Notes: generated by a model from the sequence alone, not told the origin. Counted from the stretch's first letter, positions 1 to 16,400 are shown. The stretch is DNA of 64,000 nt from Epiperipatus broadwayi (GCA_028023455.1 JAQFVV010000963.1:1-64000); one strand, 5' to 3'. Numbers and translations are program-made.

Positions 1-2
1 TT

Positions 3-542
3 TCTGCTCCACCTAAGGTTGTATATCGAAAACATAGATCTCTTAGAGATATACTTGTCAAAACAAATTTTATTAGTAGTTCTGTACAGGTAAAGGGTGT
101 TCTCCATGTGAGGATAAAAGATGTTTTACATGTAAACATATTGTTGTGACAAAAGTGGTCTTTAGTACTAAGAATCGTAATTTTAAATGGTATATTTCTA
201 ATTATGTTACATGTAAAAGTGTTAATTTGATATATTTGATAGTGTAATAGATGTTTAAACCAGTATATAGGCAAGTCAGCAAATAGTTTACATGTCAGAA
301 TGACTAATCATAGATTTGACATTTTGCATAAGAATAAAGATAGACTGGTTTCAAAACATTTTAACTTACAGAATCATTCAATTGATGATTTAAAAATAGT
401 GATTCTTCAGGAAGGTTTTTCTTCTACAAGGGAGAGGAAACAAAAGGAGAGTTTTTTTATTTTTAAATTCAAAACCTTAGAACCACATGGATTGAATTTA
501 AACACTGGAACTATTACATCTCTGGGTTACCTGGTCTCTTAA
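3..542 (+). pseudogene. Penelope-like element, C-terminal linker and GIY-YIG endonuclease (broken)
   Basis: Three consecutive reading frames give the C-terminal end of a Penelope-like retroelement protein. The first (from about 3) reads PPKVVYRKHRSLRDILV, the basic block that follows the RT thumb in this family. A frame change near 95 leads into a cysteine cluster (C-x2-C, then C-x2-C followed by KH) typical of the PLE linker, ending at a stop at 245. Another frame change leads into QYIGKSANSLHVRMTNHR, which matches the start of a GIY-YIG nuclease, and then an open frame to 542 ending in the PLE-like ESFFIFKFKTLEPHGLN. In PLEs this domain nicks target DNA for reverse transcription. The RT part lies off the left edge. 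Two frame changes and an internal stop make it non-functional. Family assignment rests on motif recognition; subfamily unknown. Confidence 0.75.
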
Positions 543-1039
543 ATGATTTCTATATGTGAGTTTTTTATGTGAAAATTTTCTTAGATGAGGTTTTTTATGT
601 AAAGATTGGTTATATGGATGTTTAATATCTGTGTTTAATTGGTATATAGATAAATAATTAGTTATTATAAATTTTTGTACTTTGCACTAACTATAATTTT
701 TAATTAAAATGTATAAGTATTTTAGTTTTTAATGAATATTAATGTGAGCACAGCTATTTTTAGTATGTGAGCATAGTCTAATTTTTGTATGTATGCACAT
801 ATGTATATTTTAATTTTGGATTTTTTATTTTTTTATTTTTATTTTAATTTAAATAGAATTTAAGCTTGATTAAGAGGGAATGTAGTTTTTTTCTTTTTTT
901 GTTTGAATTTTGTCATTGATTGGATAGATGTTCTGTGTTAGATTTTGTGACCAATCAGGGGGGTTTTGTTAAATTTTTAATCTTTTACCAAATCTGTAAT
1001 TTTTGATTATCGCCATTTTACTGTGTATTTTTTTTCTTT
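543..1039 (+). other. Probable PLE 3' untranslated region
   Basis: AT-rich sequence with no open frame, between the broken GIY-YIG end and the hammerhead-like core at 1040. It holds T-rich stretches and a short inverted CCAAT (around 920) and CCAAT (around 951). Its position suggests it is the tail of the same PLE; this is inference from order only. Confidence 0.35.
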
Positions 1040-1083
1040 CTGATGAAAACCAGTCCTCTGGTTGAAATATAATATTATTTATT
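1040..1083 (+). ncRNA. Hammerhead-ribozyme-like core downstream of the PLE
   Basis: CTGATGA (1040-1046) is followed by a perfect six-pair hairpin, AACCAG (1048-1053) with CTGGTT (1058-1063) around a TCCT loop, and then GAAA (1064-1067). This is the conserved core and stem II of a hammerhead ribozyme, with one extra A (1047) between core and stem. A short stem III can be drawn with the AT-rich sequence after GAAA, but I cannot draw a convincing stem I. PLEs are known to carry hammerhead motifs outside their coding region, and this lies about 500 bases past the endonuclease domain. Probably a decayed, inactive copy. Confidence 0.45.
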
Positions 1084-1106
1084 GGATTTATAAGTCTTTT
1101 TTTGTT

Positions 1107-1164
1107 TATATATATATATATATATATACTGACAGATTAAACATATATATATATATATATATAT
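1107..1164. repeat. Two short (TA)n tracts
   Basis: TA runs at 1107-1128 and 1143-1164 separated by 14 non-repeat bases. They produce spurious IYIYIY open frames. Confidence 0.9.
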
Positions 1165-3337
<2,173 letters not shown>

Positions 3338-3436
3338 TACAAAAATCTATATTTATTCAAATACAAAAATATATATTTATTCAAATACAAACATATATAT
3401 TTATGTAAGTACAAAAATATGTATTTATTCAAGTAC
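3338..3436 (+). repeat. 24-bp minisatellite, four units
   Basis: Four consecutive 24-base units begin at 3338, 3362, 3386 and 3410, each starting TACAAAAAT or a near variant and ending with a Phe-coding TTYAAR-like segment. A period divisible by three keeps a chance open frame (3320-3505), which reads as an eight-residue repeat of the type YKNIYLFK. I see nothing to suggest that frame is a gene. Confidence 0.85.
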
Positions 3437-6289
3437 TTTGTCTTTACAAAAATCTGTAAGATTCTTATGCCAGAAGCCCTCACAGTTCTTTTTTGTACTC
3501 ACTAGAATGAATGTTTTTGTTTGCATTCATTTTATTTGGTGATCAGAATATTATTCCATTTAAATTTACTATTAAATCAAGTGTTAATTGAAGACTTGCA
3601 AGATAGAAGTGGTAGAAAAAATGATTATAGTTAAGTTTTTCTACACAAAAGCAATGAAAAATGGAAGCACAAAAATTCAAAAAATGTTTCCATACTTCAC
3701 ATGTGCAACATTAAATATGTCCATTCATTATCAAATCTACACATTGTAAACACTTTTCAAATTACTCCTAATAGCCCTGCTTGGGAACTCTTATTAACAA
3801 CTTTTCTTTAGGAGAAAGGTTGATGATTTAACTTAAGTTAAACTTTGATTATTAAAATTACTTCTGTTATTTTAATCAAATCTTTTAGAAGGGAAAAAAA
3901 ATTGTTTAAGAAATCAAACTATTTTTTTTATCTTGAATATTTAAAAGCTACCATGATGAAATTATAAAATTAAATCAAGCATTCTAAATCTAAGCATTAA
4001 ATATAAATAAATATCTAAGAATACATAAATAAAATTATAAATTGTCTAATATATTGACTAGTAGTAGATAAATTGTTTTCTATAAAAGTAGAATTACATT
4101 TATTGAAATGATTGATGAGACAATACAAAAGAACCATATAATTTATGTTACCATTTACTTATACACTGATTATTTTATAATTCAATATGTTCATGATGTG
4201 TTTCAATGGTGAAATAAAAGCCATCTATTTGGTTGACAGACTTAACTGGGCCTTATATTTGAGGTAGGAATTACATTATAAGCATCCTAAAAAATCATAC
4301 TAGGGCTTATTTTTGGTTAGGTTTTATTTTTGAGCAAACACAATATATAGTTAATTAAAAATATAGTATAAAAGGTTTCATCAGAGTAGATTTTATAGTC
4401 TGTACTGTAATGGCCCAACATGTTTTATAAATACATTCTAAAACAAATCACTATCATAAAATAAATCCAGTAAAGTGTAGGTGGACTTTAAAAATAGATT
4501 TCATTATCATAGCATCAACAGCCTTTTAAATTAACTAATAATTATAACTTGAGCTACTATGTCAATATTTTTTCTTAACCCTTCATTAAATAATCTAATA
4601 AATTTAATTATATATTTTATTTAATTATTTGTGTTTTAAAGTATCTCATATATAAAAAAAATGTGTGTGTATGTGTAATTGTACCTGATGTATATTAATA
4701 TTTCTTCAACAGGAAACCATATTAGCATAATGTTACTAAAATATATATTCTAAATAAAGACAAGAAGTGATTTTTATAATTTTATGATCACTATTGATTT
4801 CTAGAAATAATTTATTACCACCATGTAAAAGTAGTTATGCAATGAGCAAAGCTGTATATCAATTGTGAATCATTCCATATATGAGTACTTACTGTATCAG
4901 AAACTACTTGCGTTACCACATATTTCACCATAGATGGAGAATTGATTCCTAAACACTACTTCATATGACTACCCTACATTATTAAGAACATTACTACAAA
5001 AAACTGCTGTATATTTATTATTATCTTTAAACTTGAACTCAATCCCATAGATAATTTTTTAAAATAAATGGTATGCCATATAAATAAATATTTCTTAATC
5101 ATGGGATGACAACTCTTATTTTTTTATTTATTAGCTTAACATTGTTTTCTTCATATAACTTATAACAATATGTTCTCAACATTGATCTCTATTCCAAATG
5201 AACAAACACTTAAACATGCAGAAATAGATGCCATACTTTTTTTAGGTAGGCAGATAAAACAAAACAATCAACTATATAACATTAAATCAACTTTCCATAC
5301 TTCAATGACAATTAAAATATCATCCCATCAAATTACTCTGAATAATATTATTTATCAAACTTTTGTGATAAAAAAATTATTCTTATATATTCGTTCTATG
5401 TGGGATATTTACATTTACACACATACATATATTTGCTTATTTGTTTTCAAAATCTTTAAGTTTGTAATATGCATTTTTTTTTCTTTAACACAAGTAGCAA
5501 ATTATTTCTTAATTAGGGTATTTATTTATTGATTAGCTGCTAAGACATAACATAATGGGCATTTTACCATAATTTTTATAATATAATTAAAATATTTACA
5601 TGAAATTACATAAACAGAATTTTTATATAAAATATAAATGACTCTATACATAAAAATGTTTATGTGCATTTTCAAGAATGTTCCTAAAATACAATTTTAA
5701 CAAATAATATTTTTATGATTGATTTTTAGACTACAGAAAGCACTTAACTAACTTTAGTTTAATTAAAAAGAATTTCTAATATAGTTTTAACATAAACATA
5801 AATATCTTAATCTTTTGACCGTCAGTTTTCTCAATTGTATATATAATTTGTTTGTTTTCTTTCATGACTAATTCTGAAGCTTCAAATTATGATATAAATA
5901 AAGTCAAATACAAAACTTGATGTTTGATTGAAATCATGCATACTGAACCGGATATTCTATTTGATTCAAAAGTCTCATCACAAAAATAAAACTAACTTTT
6001 GTTTTAATAAAGTTTTTTTTTTTTTAAAAAAACTATTTAAAAGTTTTGTTTATAAGAGTATAATAACACACATAAGCAATTGTTTTAAAATTCGGTCATT
6101 CCTATTTTTTATAGATTTTATTTTTAAAATAGTTTTCTTTTGGAGGCTTTTTTTTAAAGTTTTAATTTGTTTTTGAGAAAGCTTTTAATTTTGGAAAAGT
6201 TGTAATGGTATTCCTGTTTATTTTAAATAATAAATTTTTAATTTATTTTAACCAAAGCTGAGATTTGTTTTTACAATTATTTTTTTAAT
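3437..6289. other. AT-rich spacer, nothing recognised
   Basis: Only low-complexity chance frames (for example 5170-5532 and 5928-6176). No conserved motif seen in any frame. Confidence 0.5.
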
Positions 6290-6830
6290 TAATTCTAAAT
6301 GGGATTACCCTGGTCAGAATCTTTAATTAAGATTAAGTCTGAGATAAAGATTTGCCCTGGTCAGAACTACTAATTAAAAGATGTTATGGAAGATAAGAGC
6401 TCTTATAAATAGTCCTGGGATTTTGGACTAATTATTCTTGAGCTATTGACTTTTAGCTACTTGTGTCATATATTGTTTCAATTTTTAGTATGCCAATCAT
6501 GAGACTTCTGTAAATTGCTGTGCTGTTATAAATTCTCAAGAATGCAAAAATTATCTACCATGAAGAATTGACTCACCATTATGTTATGCTAAACCAACTT
6601 AAAAATGAGACCTGGATTCCAAATCATCCCTGCAAAATCATGTTGTAAGAGCTAAATGAACTGATTCCTAATATTGCCCTTTGCCTCCAGAACAAAAATG
6701 GAAACATAAACTATTCACTGGAATTCTCCAATGAAATGAACTATATGTGCTGTGCTGAAAGACCTCTGCAACCTTAAATTTATATCTCGAGGTAATATGC
6801 TTTTAATTCTTTTCAGGGTTTTTAAAGTCT
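6290..6830 (+). promoter_or_regulatory. Promoter-like block, possible old LTR fragment
   Basis: Base composition rises above the flanks here. TATAAATAG at 6404-6412 is followed by a non-coding block that ends at about 6795 in CGAG followed by GTAATATG, an exon/donor-like junction. The Ty3/gypsy LTR at 21700 has the same order: TATA box, leader-like block, then AG followed by GTAATATT. The resemblance is in layout, not clear sequence identity, and no LTR ends were found. Could equally be a host promoter or chance. Confidence 0.2.
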
Positions 6831-8946
6831 CAGCTTAATCTTAAAAAGTAACCTATATTTTATGATATTTTTTGCCTGTTAAATTTAATATATGTTGAGA
6901 ATTTATTCTGTGTGTTAGATGTTGTATTTATAGTGTATTGGAATTTTAGTTTTAAGATCCCATGTTCTTTTGAATTTATTTATCAGAGCGTGTATTGAGA
7001 ATTTATTTCATGAACCCATTTACATTACAAATTATTTCACTTTCTTAATAAATGCTTGGGCAGATGTAAATAATTTTCTGATTACTTAATAATTTCCTAT
7101 TGAGACTTCTAATTATTATTATATCATATTAGTTTTGGCCAATTGTTTGGTTGGTGATTCACCAGATATATATTTCTGTTTTTCTTAATTCAGAGATTTG
7201 ATGTTTTCTCAATTTTAAATTATCTATGTCAGAGTATTTTCTAAGTTTTCTATTTTTATTAAATTGTACATTTAAGTTTTCTCTCATTCTACAATCCATA
7301 TTCTGTCATATTCATGTATAATATATTATTTTTTTGCATTGTAATCAACTGTGATGATCAACATGATTGCCATACAGTGATTTTGTGGACAATATGACAT
7401 CATTAGTCAATAATCTAGTGATTTCTCACCTGTGCTGGTTTCATTGATTTATGCAAGAATCTTTCATGAGTTATTTGTCTTAAAACTTTTTGAATAAGAA
7501 AACTAGAATTGCTTAGATGAATCTTCAGTCGAAAAATATTTTTTGCCTCTCCTTTAAAACTCTATTAGAAAATTAGTCTGTCTGCCAGAGCATTGACGGT
7601 TTATTTTTGTTCATACATGTCTTGATGGAATTTAATAAAAACTACATCTATTGTAAATAAATCACTGTACTTGAAATTTTTATATTAATAAACTATAAAC
7701 TTAATAAATTTTGAAATTATTTTAGCTAACATTGTCCTAGCTTTATTTTCTCAATTGTCTGAACAATACTCTTGAGCTCTTGCATTCCTTGGTCTGGTCA
7801 ATGCAAATCATCATCATCATTAACTTTTGATCATGGTAAACAAATCTCCCAGAAATTATCAAAAGTAGAAATAACTATCTGGTACAATACATTCAGAAAA
7901 TTTTACTCTAATGTTTCTAATAAATTTATTTCATGTAGATTCTGATAAAAATTAATATCATAAATCTACTAATTTTTTAGATGCATGATTTAGAAAAAAA
8001 TTATCAAATGTATTGGCTGCTTAAAGTACTTTTATGCCAATATATATATAAATCTTATCTATGATTCTACTAAAAATAGTTTTTTAATTTTTTAGAAATG
8101 TATTTTTATTTCTGTAACCTCTGAATTAAAGATACAGTCAATAATATTTTTATTTATGAATTAATAGTTATGGTAGTTGAATAGATTATGAATTTAAACC
8201 AGATGTCTAAAAACATTCTGATCATTAATACTACAATAATTAAAGTTTATACAATAGTAGAATATCTCAAAATATCTGTGGTTTAAGACATTCTACTTGT
8301 TATAAATCATACTCAATGTATTATTAATAAATCATTAAATTATACTGGTGGCATTGTTCAAAAAAATTAGAAAGATCAATAAAAAGATTAATATATTTTG
8401 TATAAAAATAATAATTTCTGAAGACAAAGACAAGAGTTGTTTTTTAAAAATGCCAAAATAATTGAATACATCTAGAACATCAAAGTGTCTTTAAGATTTG
8501 ACACTTTTTTATTGACATTTTTTATTTATGACTGACTGGCCATAATGCTGAAATAAAAACAATAAATAAAAAATTATAAACATATAACAAGTATTGTTTT
8601 AGGAATAATCACAGTAGTTACCATAAAATCATGATAAAAAAGAAGCCTAACAAAACATTAGATGATTACACATCTAAAGAATTTTTTGCATTATTAAATT
8701 GGAGTTCATTGAGGAATTCCACATGATGTTTTCTAAAGCCTCTTTAAATCCATTTATGTCCTGCAAGTTGCATAGACACATGTGTATGTACACATATTAT
8801 GATAATTGTGAATTGAGTTATAATGGCATCAATATAAATTTACAATAAGATTCTAGGAATTTAAAATAAGAAAATAACTTAATGTTATAGTATCAAAGTG
8901 ACAATAATAATATCCATTTATCACTCAGAAAAGTATGTTTTATTAA

Positions 8947-8949
<3 letters not shown>
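6831..8949. other. AT-rich spacer, nothing recognised
   Basis: No coding or repeat structure recognised apart from a short CAT-repeat near 7810. Confidence 0.5.

Positions 8950-8996
<47 letters not shown>
8950..8996. repeat. (TA)n microsatellite
   Basis: About 47 bases of pure TA. Just to its right, the minus strand reads GTGTAGGTTATA directly into the TA tract, resembling the 3' end of the LTRs found elsewhere in the window (see findings). Confidence 0.95.
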
Positions 8997-9001
<5 letters not shown>

Positions 9002-9060
9002 CCTACACTCCCAACACCGTTCATATACATTACATGAGTGAAATGCCCAGGCGCCAGTTC

Positions 9061-10252
9061 TATTAATGAATAGAACAATATAACAAAATATATAATACAA
9101 AATTATTACTGAGACTCTTCAATTACATCTATGTTCAGCTCAGCTCAGTGGGAGGCTATAGGCAGTTCATAAGATATATGATAATAAATGAATAAAAGAA
9201 GAAATGTTACAAAACATTTAACATAATGTAAATTCCTTCATTAATTAATTATATGATAAAGAATCATAATGTTTATTTGGTACAGACTATTAAAATATAC
9301 TTTAAACTTAATTTCTTCCTTCATCCAAGTATAACATATATCAGCTTGCTATAATTATATTTTTAAACAATTCTATGACTTGGCATATTATAATCTAAAC
9401 ATCTACTTTAATGCCAATCAAGAAATAAACAAGATCTCAGGGAATTTTAACAAACACAGTTGAATTAAATATACTACATTGGCCCATAAATTATAATTCT
9501 AAAATAAGATAAATTGTAATGAAACAAATTGACTAAAATATTTTACCGTGTTTCAATAATAAGATAATGATAGAGATAGGGTATTTTAATCTCATATCAT
9601 CATCTAACAAATATACTAACTTGGCAACCTTTCTAATATGTTTATCAAGTGGCAAGTGTTCTTTTATGATGTTTGGATTAAGAAAAACAATATTGTCAGA
9701 CACTAGCAAATTTAATATTATAACTCTAAAATAATATATCTATTTTGTAATAGATTTATGAAATGTGGAGATGTGGAAATGGAAACACGAATGTACACAA
9801 GAATAACTCAAGACACAGTTTTTAAGATTTTAAATAACTAAAACAAATCATTTATTACAATAAAATAAACTTGGTTTAATATGATATTTACAAATGGACT
9901 ATTTGTCTTACAGATTTTTAAATTATCAAATAGACTTTGAGCATCAGTTTGGGATTATCCCTATTGTCAAAGCAAATTAATAACAAAACTTAAATATCCT
10001 GACTTCGAACACATGCTTTGCCTACATGTTTCATCTACATGACAATAAATAAATAACATGTTATATTATTAGCACAAAAAATACTTTTGAGAGGATATTA
10101 CTTTTGATTAACAAAATAAATCAAATTAATTATATGTGGCTCTCAACAAAGCAACTTTCTCTAATTGACTAAATAATCACTTCCAATTACGTATACCTTT
10201 CATGCATAGCAACAAAATTATGTTTATTCTGATGATTTGATCATTTATAACC
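9061..10252. other. AT-rich spacer, nothing recognised
   Basis: No feature seen. Confidence 0.5.
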
Positions 10253-10388
10253 TTTATTTAAATAAATACACTGTATTTTAAAATATTTATTTTCTGTTTT
10301 AATCTCAATACTTTATACTTATATTTAAATGAATGTAATGTATTTCAAAGCATTTATTTCTCATTTTAATTTCAACAATTCTATACTT
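10253..10388 (+). repeat. Tandem duplication, two diverged copies of about 67 bp
   Basis: Copies at about 10253-10318 and 10319-10388 share the order TATTTAAAT..., GTATTT..AAA, ATTTATTT, TTTTAAT.TCAA and CTTTATAC/CTATACTTTA. They differ at many positions, so the duplication is old. Confidence 0.6.
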
Positions 10389-10679
10389 TATATACGCGAT
10401 ATTATTTATATTATGCATGTGTGTGCATGTTCAAGCAACAATAATATAAAACAATCTTTTCTATAAACTCTCCATTCATCAAGAAAATATCATACAATTA
10501 TTTTATTTTGGACAATGTCGTAATTCATGAATAAAATATGACACTAATACTACATCAAGAATTAATCTAACAATTTATCTAGCCACATATTAATTAACAC
10601 AAAGCTATATTTTCATGATTATATATACTATATGTTATAAGAAAAATCTAAATGAGGAGCAGGTAAACTCTTACTGAAC

Positions 10680-10896
10680 ACTTCTACAACAATTCATCTG
10701 ATTCTAAATATACTTTTAGTGGGGACTTTTTCCTCATCACCAAGAATCTAAGAAAAACATCACATAACTTCCTAAGCATCATTTAATCATACTTCAACAA
10801 CAACTCATCTATTTCTAAATACATTATTGATGGGGATTTATTCCTCATCACCAGGGCCCTAAGAAAATATCACTTCAAAACATCATTTAATCATAC
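10680..10896 (+). repeat. Tandem duplication, two copies of about 105-112 bp
   Basis: Both copies (about 10680-10791 and 10792-10896) contain CTTC.ACAACAA, TCATCT, TTCTAAATA, TCCTCATCACCA and end with CATCATTTAATCATAC. Divergence is moderate. No coding potential. Confidence 0.7.
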
Positions 10897-13228
10897 GCAT
10901 ATAATATCAACTAGGCTCTACTCATGGAAAATTATTAACATATACTAAATAAGCAAAATCTTTTATCCCTACAAACATTATAATGCAATCAATTTCTTTC
11001 CATTCTCATAGCTTTTCTAAATATCAAACATTATAAGTGCACGCTGGCAGATAAATACATACAGATAACATACTAATCTGTTCAACTTAGCAGAATACGA
11101 CAATCCCCAAAATTTATACATAAAATATTCACAAACTGAACTTTATCAAACAAATGTCATAATTGTGCAAAACAGACACATGCCTGCGAATAAAAATATA
11201 TATGAAATTAACTCTAAATTACACACTATGCAGGCAACATGGTAATTAAATATTGCATTAAGGTATAACTTTTAATTCAGAATAAACTTTAGGTTACTTT
11301 TAAAATTTAATATTTATAATTATTACGAACGAACTTTCTTTCATATCTAGCAAACTATTTCTATTATACGTTCGTTGATTTAAAAAAAAAAATTCTCACT
11401 TTGAGATAATAAAGTATACAAAATAAATATAAACCTATCTAATAATATATTTGAAAAAAATATTTCTTTCTTTTACCTTCGTAAAAGAACAATAAGACCT
11501 ATTTGAACACAATCAATTTTTACCAGCATATTCCTCATTCCGATATGCTTCAGAGATGGTCTTGAAGATCAAAATAACCCAAATTATAAATGAACATAAT
11601 AATAAATAAGCCTATCTACCTATCATATACATTAATTATGACAAGCAATAAAAAAAAATAAAGAAACAAAGGTTATTAGTTTTGTAACTTAAAAATAAAA
11701 GTTCACTTGCAAAGCTCTGTTCCAGATTTGTGAAACAATATGGGACACATTCCAAACTGAATTTAAATTAAAATAAACTGCTGCAGGATAACCAAACAAA
11801 TATAATCATGCTTAAATAGAACTCAGCATCTTCAATGTTCATAACAAAGTTATTTAAGTTATTGTATCATACATAAGCAATCAATTTGTCTTCTATTATG
11901 ACGAGAATATAATAAATTCTTAACATGAGATATTTAAAAATATGTTAAGAATATTCAAAGAAAAAATAATGTATTTTTTTTTATTATTAATAAAAAAGTC
12001 AGTTTAATAAATAAAGAGAGTTTAGAATATATCAAAAGTTTTCTAGAAATAAACAAAAGAAACAATAAAATTCTGTATCTGAATCTCAAGTTAAAATAAT
12101 AAAAAAATTAGAAGAGGAGAAAATAATTAAAATATAATGTAAAATTTAAGAATTTAATTAAATTTACTACTTAAACAGAATGGCTTGTTTTTTTCCTTTG
12201 GATCCAAATACAGATTCCAAAGTGTTAAAGGTATAATAAAAATAAAAGAAAACTAATTGTGTAAAGTTAACTTAAAGATTATAAAGTTACTTAGTGAAAT
12301 AATTTAAACTAAAATATTAATTGTAAAGAAAAAAAAAGTAAAAAAAGAACCACAGAATTTAGAAAAAAATACAATCTAATCAGAAGTTAAAATAATTTTG
12401 TAGGTTGTCTAATCAAAAAGTGATTGCTTTACTGGAAACACTAATCTATCCAACTTATTAGATAATCAATACTGTAATTAATATTGTAATTAAAATTTAA
12501 AAAAATTAAGTAATTAAAAAAAATTGAAAATGATTAATGATATGGGTGAGCTTAGACAATGGTTTTGTCAATAATATAAAGGCTACTAAATTTTTATTAG
12601 AGTTATTCAGCAATTATTTTGATTCTGACCCTGTTAATTTGATTTGGCTGCTTCTAGTTGTATTGATTTCTGCTGACTTATTACCAACTGAATTTTGTGG
12701 ACCCTTTCATTGAAAATGTATAGTTCATCCTTGAGTGATGTAGTTATTTATGTAGATGCCATGACATTTCCATGTAGAGCTAAACTCACAATGAGGTGTT
12801 CATTTGGTTTTCATCACCCAGTTTCTGTGCATTTGATAGTCTGAAATGTGATAAAAATATTTGACTTGCCATTTACTGAGACATCTACCTGTCATTACTA
12901 AAAATTACTGCTGAATCAGGTCATGAAGATATATGCTGCCCTGGAAGAAGAAATGACAAGCATTAAAAGAAACTGGGAAGTCTGTTGAAGAATGCAAGCC
13001 ATGAACTCCAGAAACTGTCAGGAAACCAGAGGTGATTACTCCAGTAAAAATATACAAAAAACTTGGTCAATATGAGAAATTAATTCAAAGTCTAGACATA
13101 AATAATATCCAGGAGTAAGATTTCAGTCTCTTAATGAATTTCCATAAATTAGAAATGATTAAATTCTTACTATCTAATTTAAAGTCAATTTAACTATACT
13201 GAATGACTCTATAACTAGTTGAATGTAG
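10897..13228. other. Spacer; 12540-13090 is of higher complexity but unidentified
   Basis: Mostly AT-rich. From about 12540 to 13090 the sequence is less AT-rich and looks like decayed repeat or coding sequence, but no frame stays open and I recognise no domain. Confidence 0.4.
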
Positions 13229-13258
13229 TTATTATTATCATCATCATCATCATCATCA

Positions 13259-13296
<38 letters not shown>

Positions 13297-13313
13297 GTTA
13301 TTATTATTATTAC

Positions 13314-13412
<99 letters not shown>
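13229..13412. repeat. (TTA)n microsatellite with (TCA)n start
   Basis: About 184 bases of TTA trinucleotides, beginning with some TCA units and containing a few interruptions. It yields long poly-Ile chance frames on both strands. Confidence 0.97.
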
Positions 13413-16400
13413 GTTTTTGTGCAAATAAATATATTGTTTTAATATGTTAATTTGACTTAAATTCTCTCTTTCCATACTTCATTATATAACATTTGATTAA
13501 GATAAAATTTGCCAATTATATGTATTGTTGTATAGCCTAAATTAGGTAAGTTTCTTGTTCAGTTAAATTAGTCATGGAATCAAATTCTTGGAGCATTTAA
13601 AATCTTTTTTGAGTATTGTACTCAAATTGGCTGCATGGTGCCCAGGGTTTTATCCCCTCCCCCAGTATAAATAAAAGTATCCACAGGAGAAGTATTTTGT
13701 GTCTAGCAATTATGGAGTGAGTGCAACAGTTTTGAAAGATGGCTGCAGTTTGTGTATTTATAAATAATATTGGTCTGATTAGTATAGTTAATATGTAAGT
13801 TATTGGCTATGCTTGTGTAATGGTACTATAAATTATTACTGTGAAATTTTAAAATAATAAAGAAATGTGGCTATCCATTATAAAATATTAGAAACAATTA
13901 TATAGGGTTGAAAAGCATTTTGATGTTACAAAAAATTGAAAAAAGAGTTGTGTAATTGATTTTTGTAATTAATTAAGATTGTAAAATAAAATAATTGCCA
14001 TATTAATTATCTATAAAATCATTGCAAGGTCTTGAAATTTTTTAGTGTATGCTAGACATTTTTAACTTTATTAATGGTAGATAATTAGTTTTAGCAAATA
14101 CCCAAAGTCTTATCTTGTAATGATAAGTTTGGATAATTAAAAAAATATAATTTGTAAAATATTTTAAATATATTTAACTGATGATGAAAATTCATTTTTG
14201 TAAAACCTTGATATAATACAATCAATAAATGTGTTTTGTAAAATTTGACCACAATAAATGTTACAATGCAAAAAATTGACATATTTTCCATGAAAGTTTG
14301 AAGTAATTAAGAAATTAAAAAGAAGATGAAAAAGTTAGAGTTGTATTTGAAAAACATTCTACACAAATAGATAGACAGATTATTTCTGAGTTATGGAATA
14401 CATTTTTGGTTAACAAGGGAGCAATGACAAATAAAAATTAAACAGACATTTCAAAAAATTATTTGAGCAGATTATAGATTTTAAACTTTTCATTCACTTT
14501 ACAGTCTTCAGATTTCAAAGATAATTTATTCAATTCAAAGATTAAACAACAAGTCATCTAGTATTTGTGGAAAAAATAAAAAATTGACTGAAGGATATCA
14601 GCAATGTTTATCCAGATGATTCTAATATCTATCAGTAAATTTTAACTGCATCAATAAAAAATCTTATCCTACTAGTTGCAGAAGTAGTAAAGGGAACTTC
14701 TAGTGTAAAAAAATACTTTTTAACTTATTCTCAGATGATTGACTAACAGTTACTAGACATGCAATGATACACATAGTGTCCAGAAGAAATGCATTACATT
14801 CCAAGATCTAATATGGAATTTAAAATTGTATCCATTGCCCCCTGTGGTAAGGGAGGTGTTATTTCATGTCCAAAGTTAATTGCTTTATTGCCTAATGTCA
14901 ATTTACCAAGCAAGATGTAGCATATCAAGAAGTTACTAAAACTCATCTGTAATAAGATTGATATATAATTTCTCTATGGATTTACAGGGAACTATAATAG
15001 AATAGTGAACCTTATTGTACATTAATAGAGGACTTTCCAATTCCAAAAAAGTTACCGACAAAAGTTTTTGGAAAAATTTCAAGATTCAATATATATATGA
15101 CATTTAATAATAACCACAAATGTACCATCTATCTTAGTAAATAATATCAGTAAGAAATTTAATTATTATAATTTAAAAAACTCTGGGCATGAAATGGAAT
15201 AATTTCTAAATCTATGGAGGATTCATTTTTTACACATATAATACAATTTTCTTTTTTAACTAGTAATTTTGAAGAGAATATTTTCACTTCTTAAACCTCT
15301 TCTGAATGTAAATCAAAACCTTGTATGTGAATATAAAATTTATAATATTTTGCTCATAGAAGTAATATTTTTTTTCTATATGCTAATATTTAAATTCTAA
15401 GGTTGATAAAGTAAAAATAAACAAAATAGTGGTTCAATTAGAAGATAAATAAATATATTTCCACTGAACACTATATTTTTTCTTCATTTATATATGTGTA
15501 CTATAGGTCCTACATGCAATATATATATATTATTTTAAAAAAATGGCATGTACACAATCCATTATGTGTATTATTTCAAGCTAATACAATTAGACACACA
15601 GATAATAAGCTTTATATTATTGAGGAGACCAAACTAATACTCATCAGTTATATTTTCTGATCTCTAGTTTCACACCAGACTTTATAAGAATAAACGAAGT
15701 TTATCATTCTCAGAGAATTTTTATGACACCTGAATAAAATCACTTTAAAGCACCATTTTCTTTAGAAAGAATGATTTGAAAAAATCCCTATAATGATATC
15801 AATCTACAGTCTCCATGTCATGTCATAAATATGGCTCAGTACTATACTTTGTTTCTCAAAGTGAGCTGGAAAACAGTAAAAAAATAATATTAATTCTTAT
15901 TAAAAAAAGAAACACTATTTTCTTTTATAAAATAGCCCATTTAATACAATTTAATAAAATATTTAATACAACTTCTTTAAAAACTTCTTTTTATTACATG
16001 AACTATTATAACAAATTACATATGTTCACCAAATATCCAACATTTCCACTGTATTATTTTATCAAGGATCAACTAATATTTATATATAAACATAATAAAT
16101 ATGAACATAAAATTCGATACTAATTTAAGGCAAAAAAAAAAAAAAAAAGATACTTATCTATTAGTCCAGGGGTGAAATTTTAATCTTCATTAAAATCATT
16201 ATTATTATCTATCATTGCTAAACATTTAATAGTATTTAATTAATTAAGTAAATTTAACTTCCAAAGAAAAGTTGTTGCAGATCTCTAGAGTATTTTTATA
16301 TCTATTACACATTCATTATAAATATCTAGCTACTACTGACCTAATTATGCTTAAAGATAGCCAACTTTTTCCACGTAAATAAATTGACATTAATATAGAA

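Noticed and set aside
13215-13475. Long poly-isoleucine open frames on both strands
   Set aside because: They are translations of the (TTA)n microsatellite.
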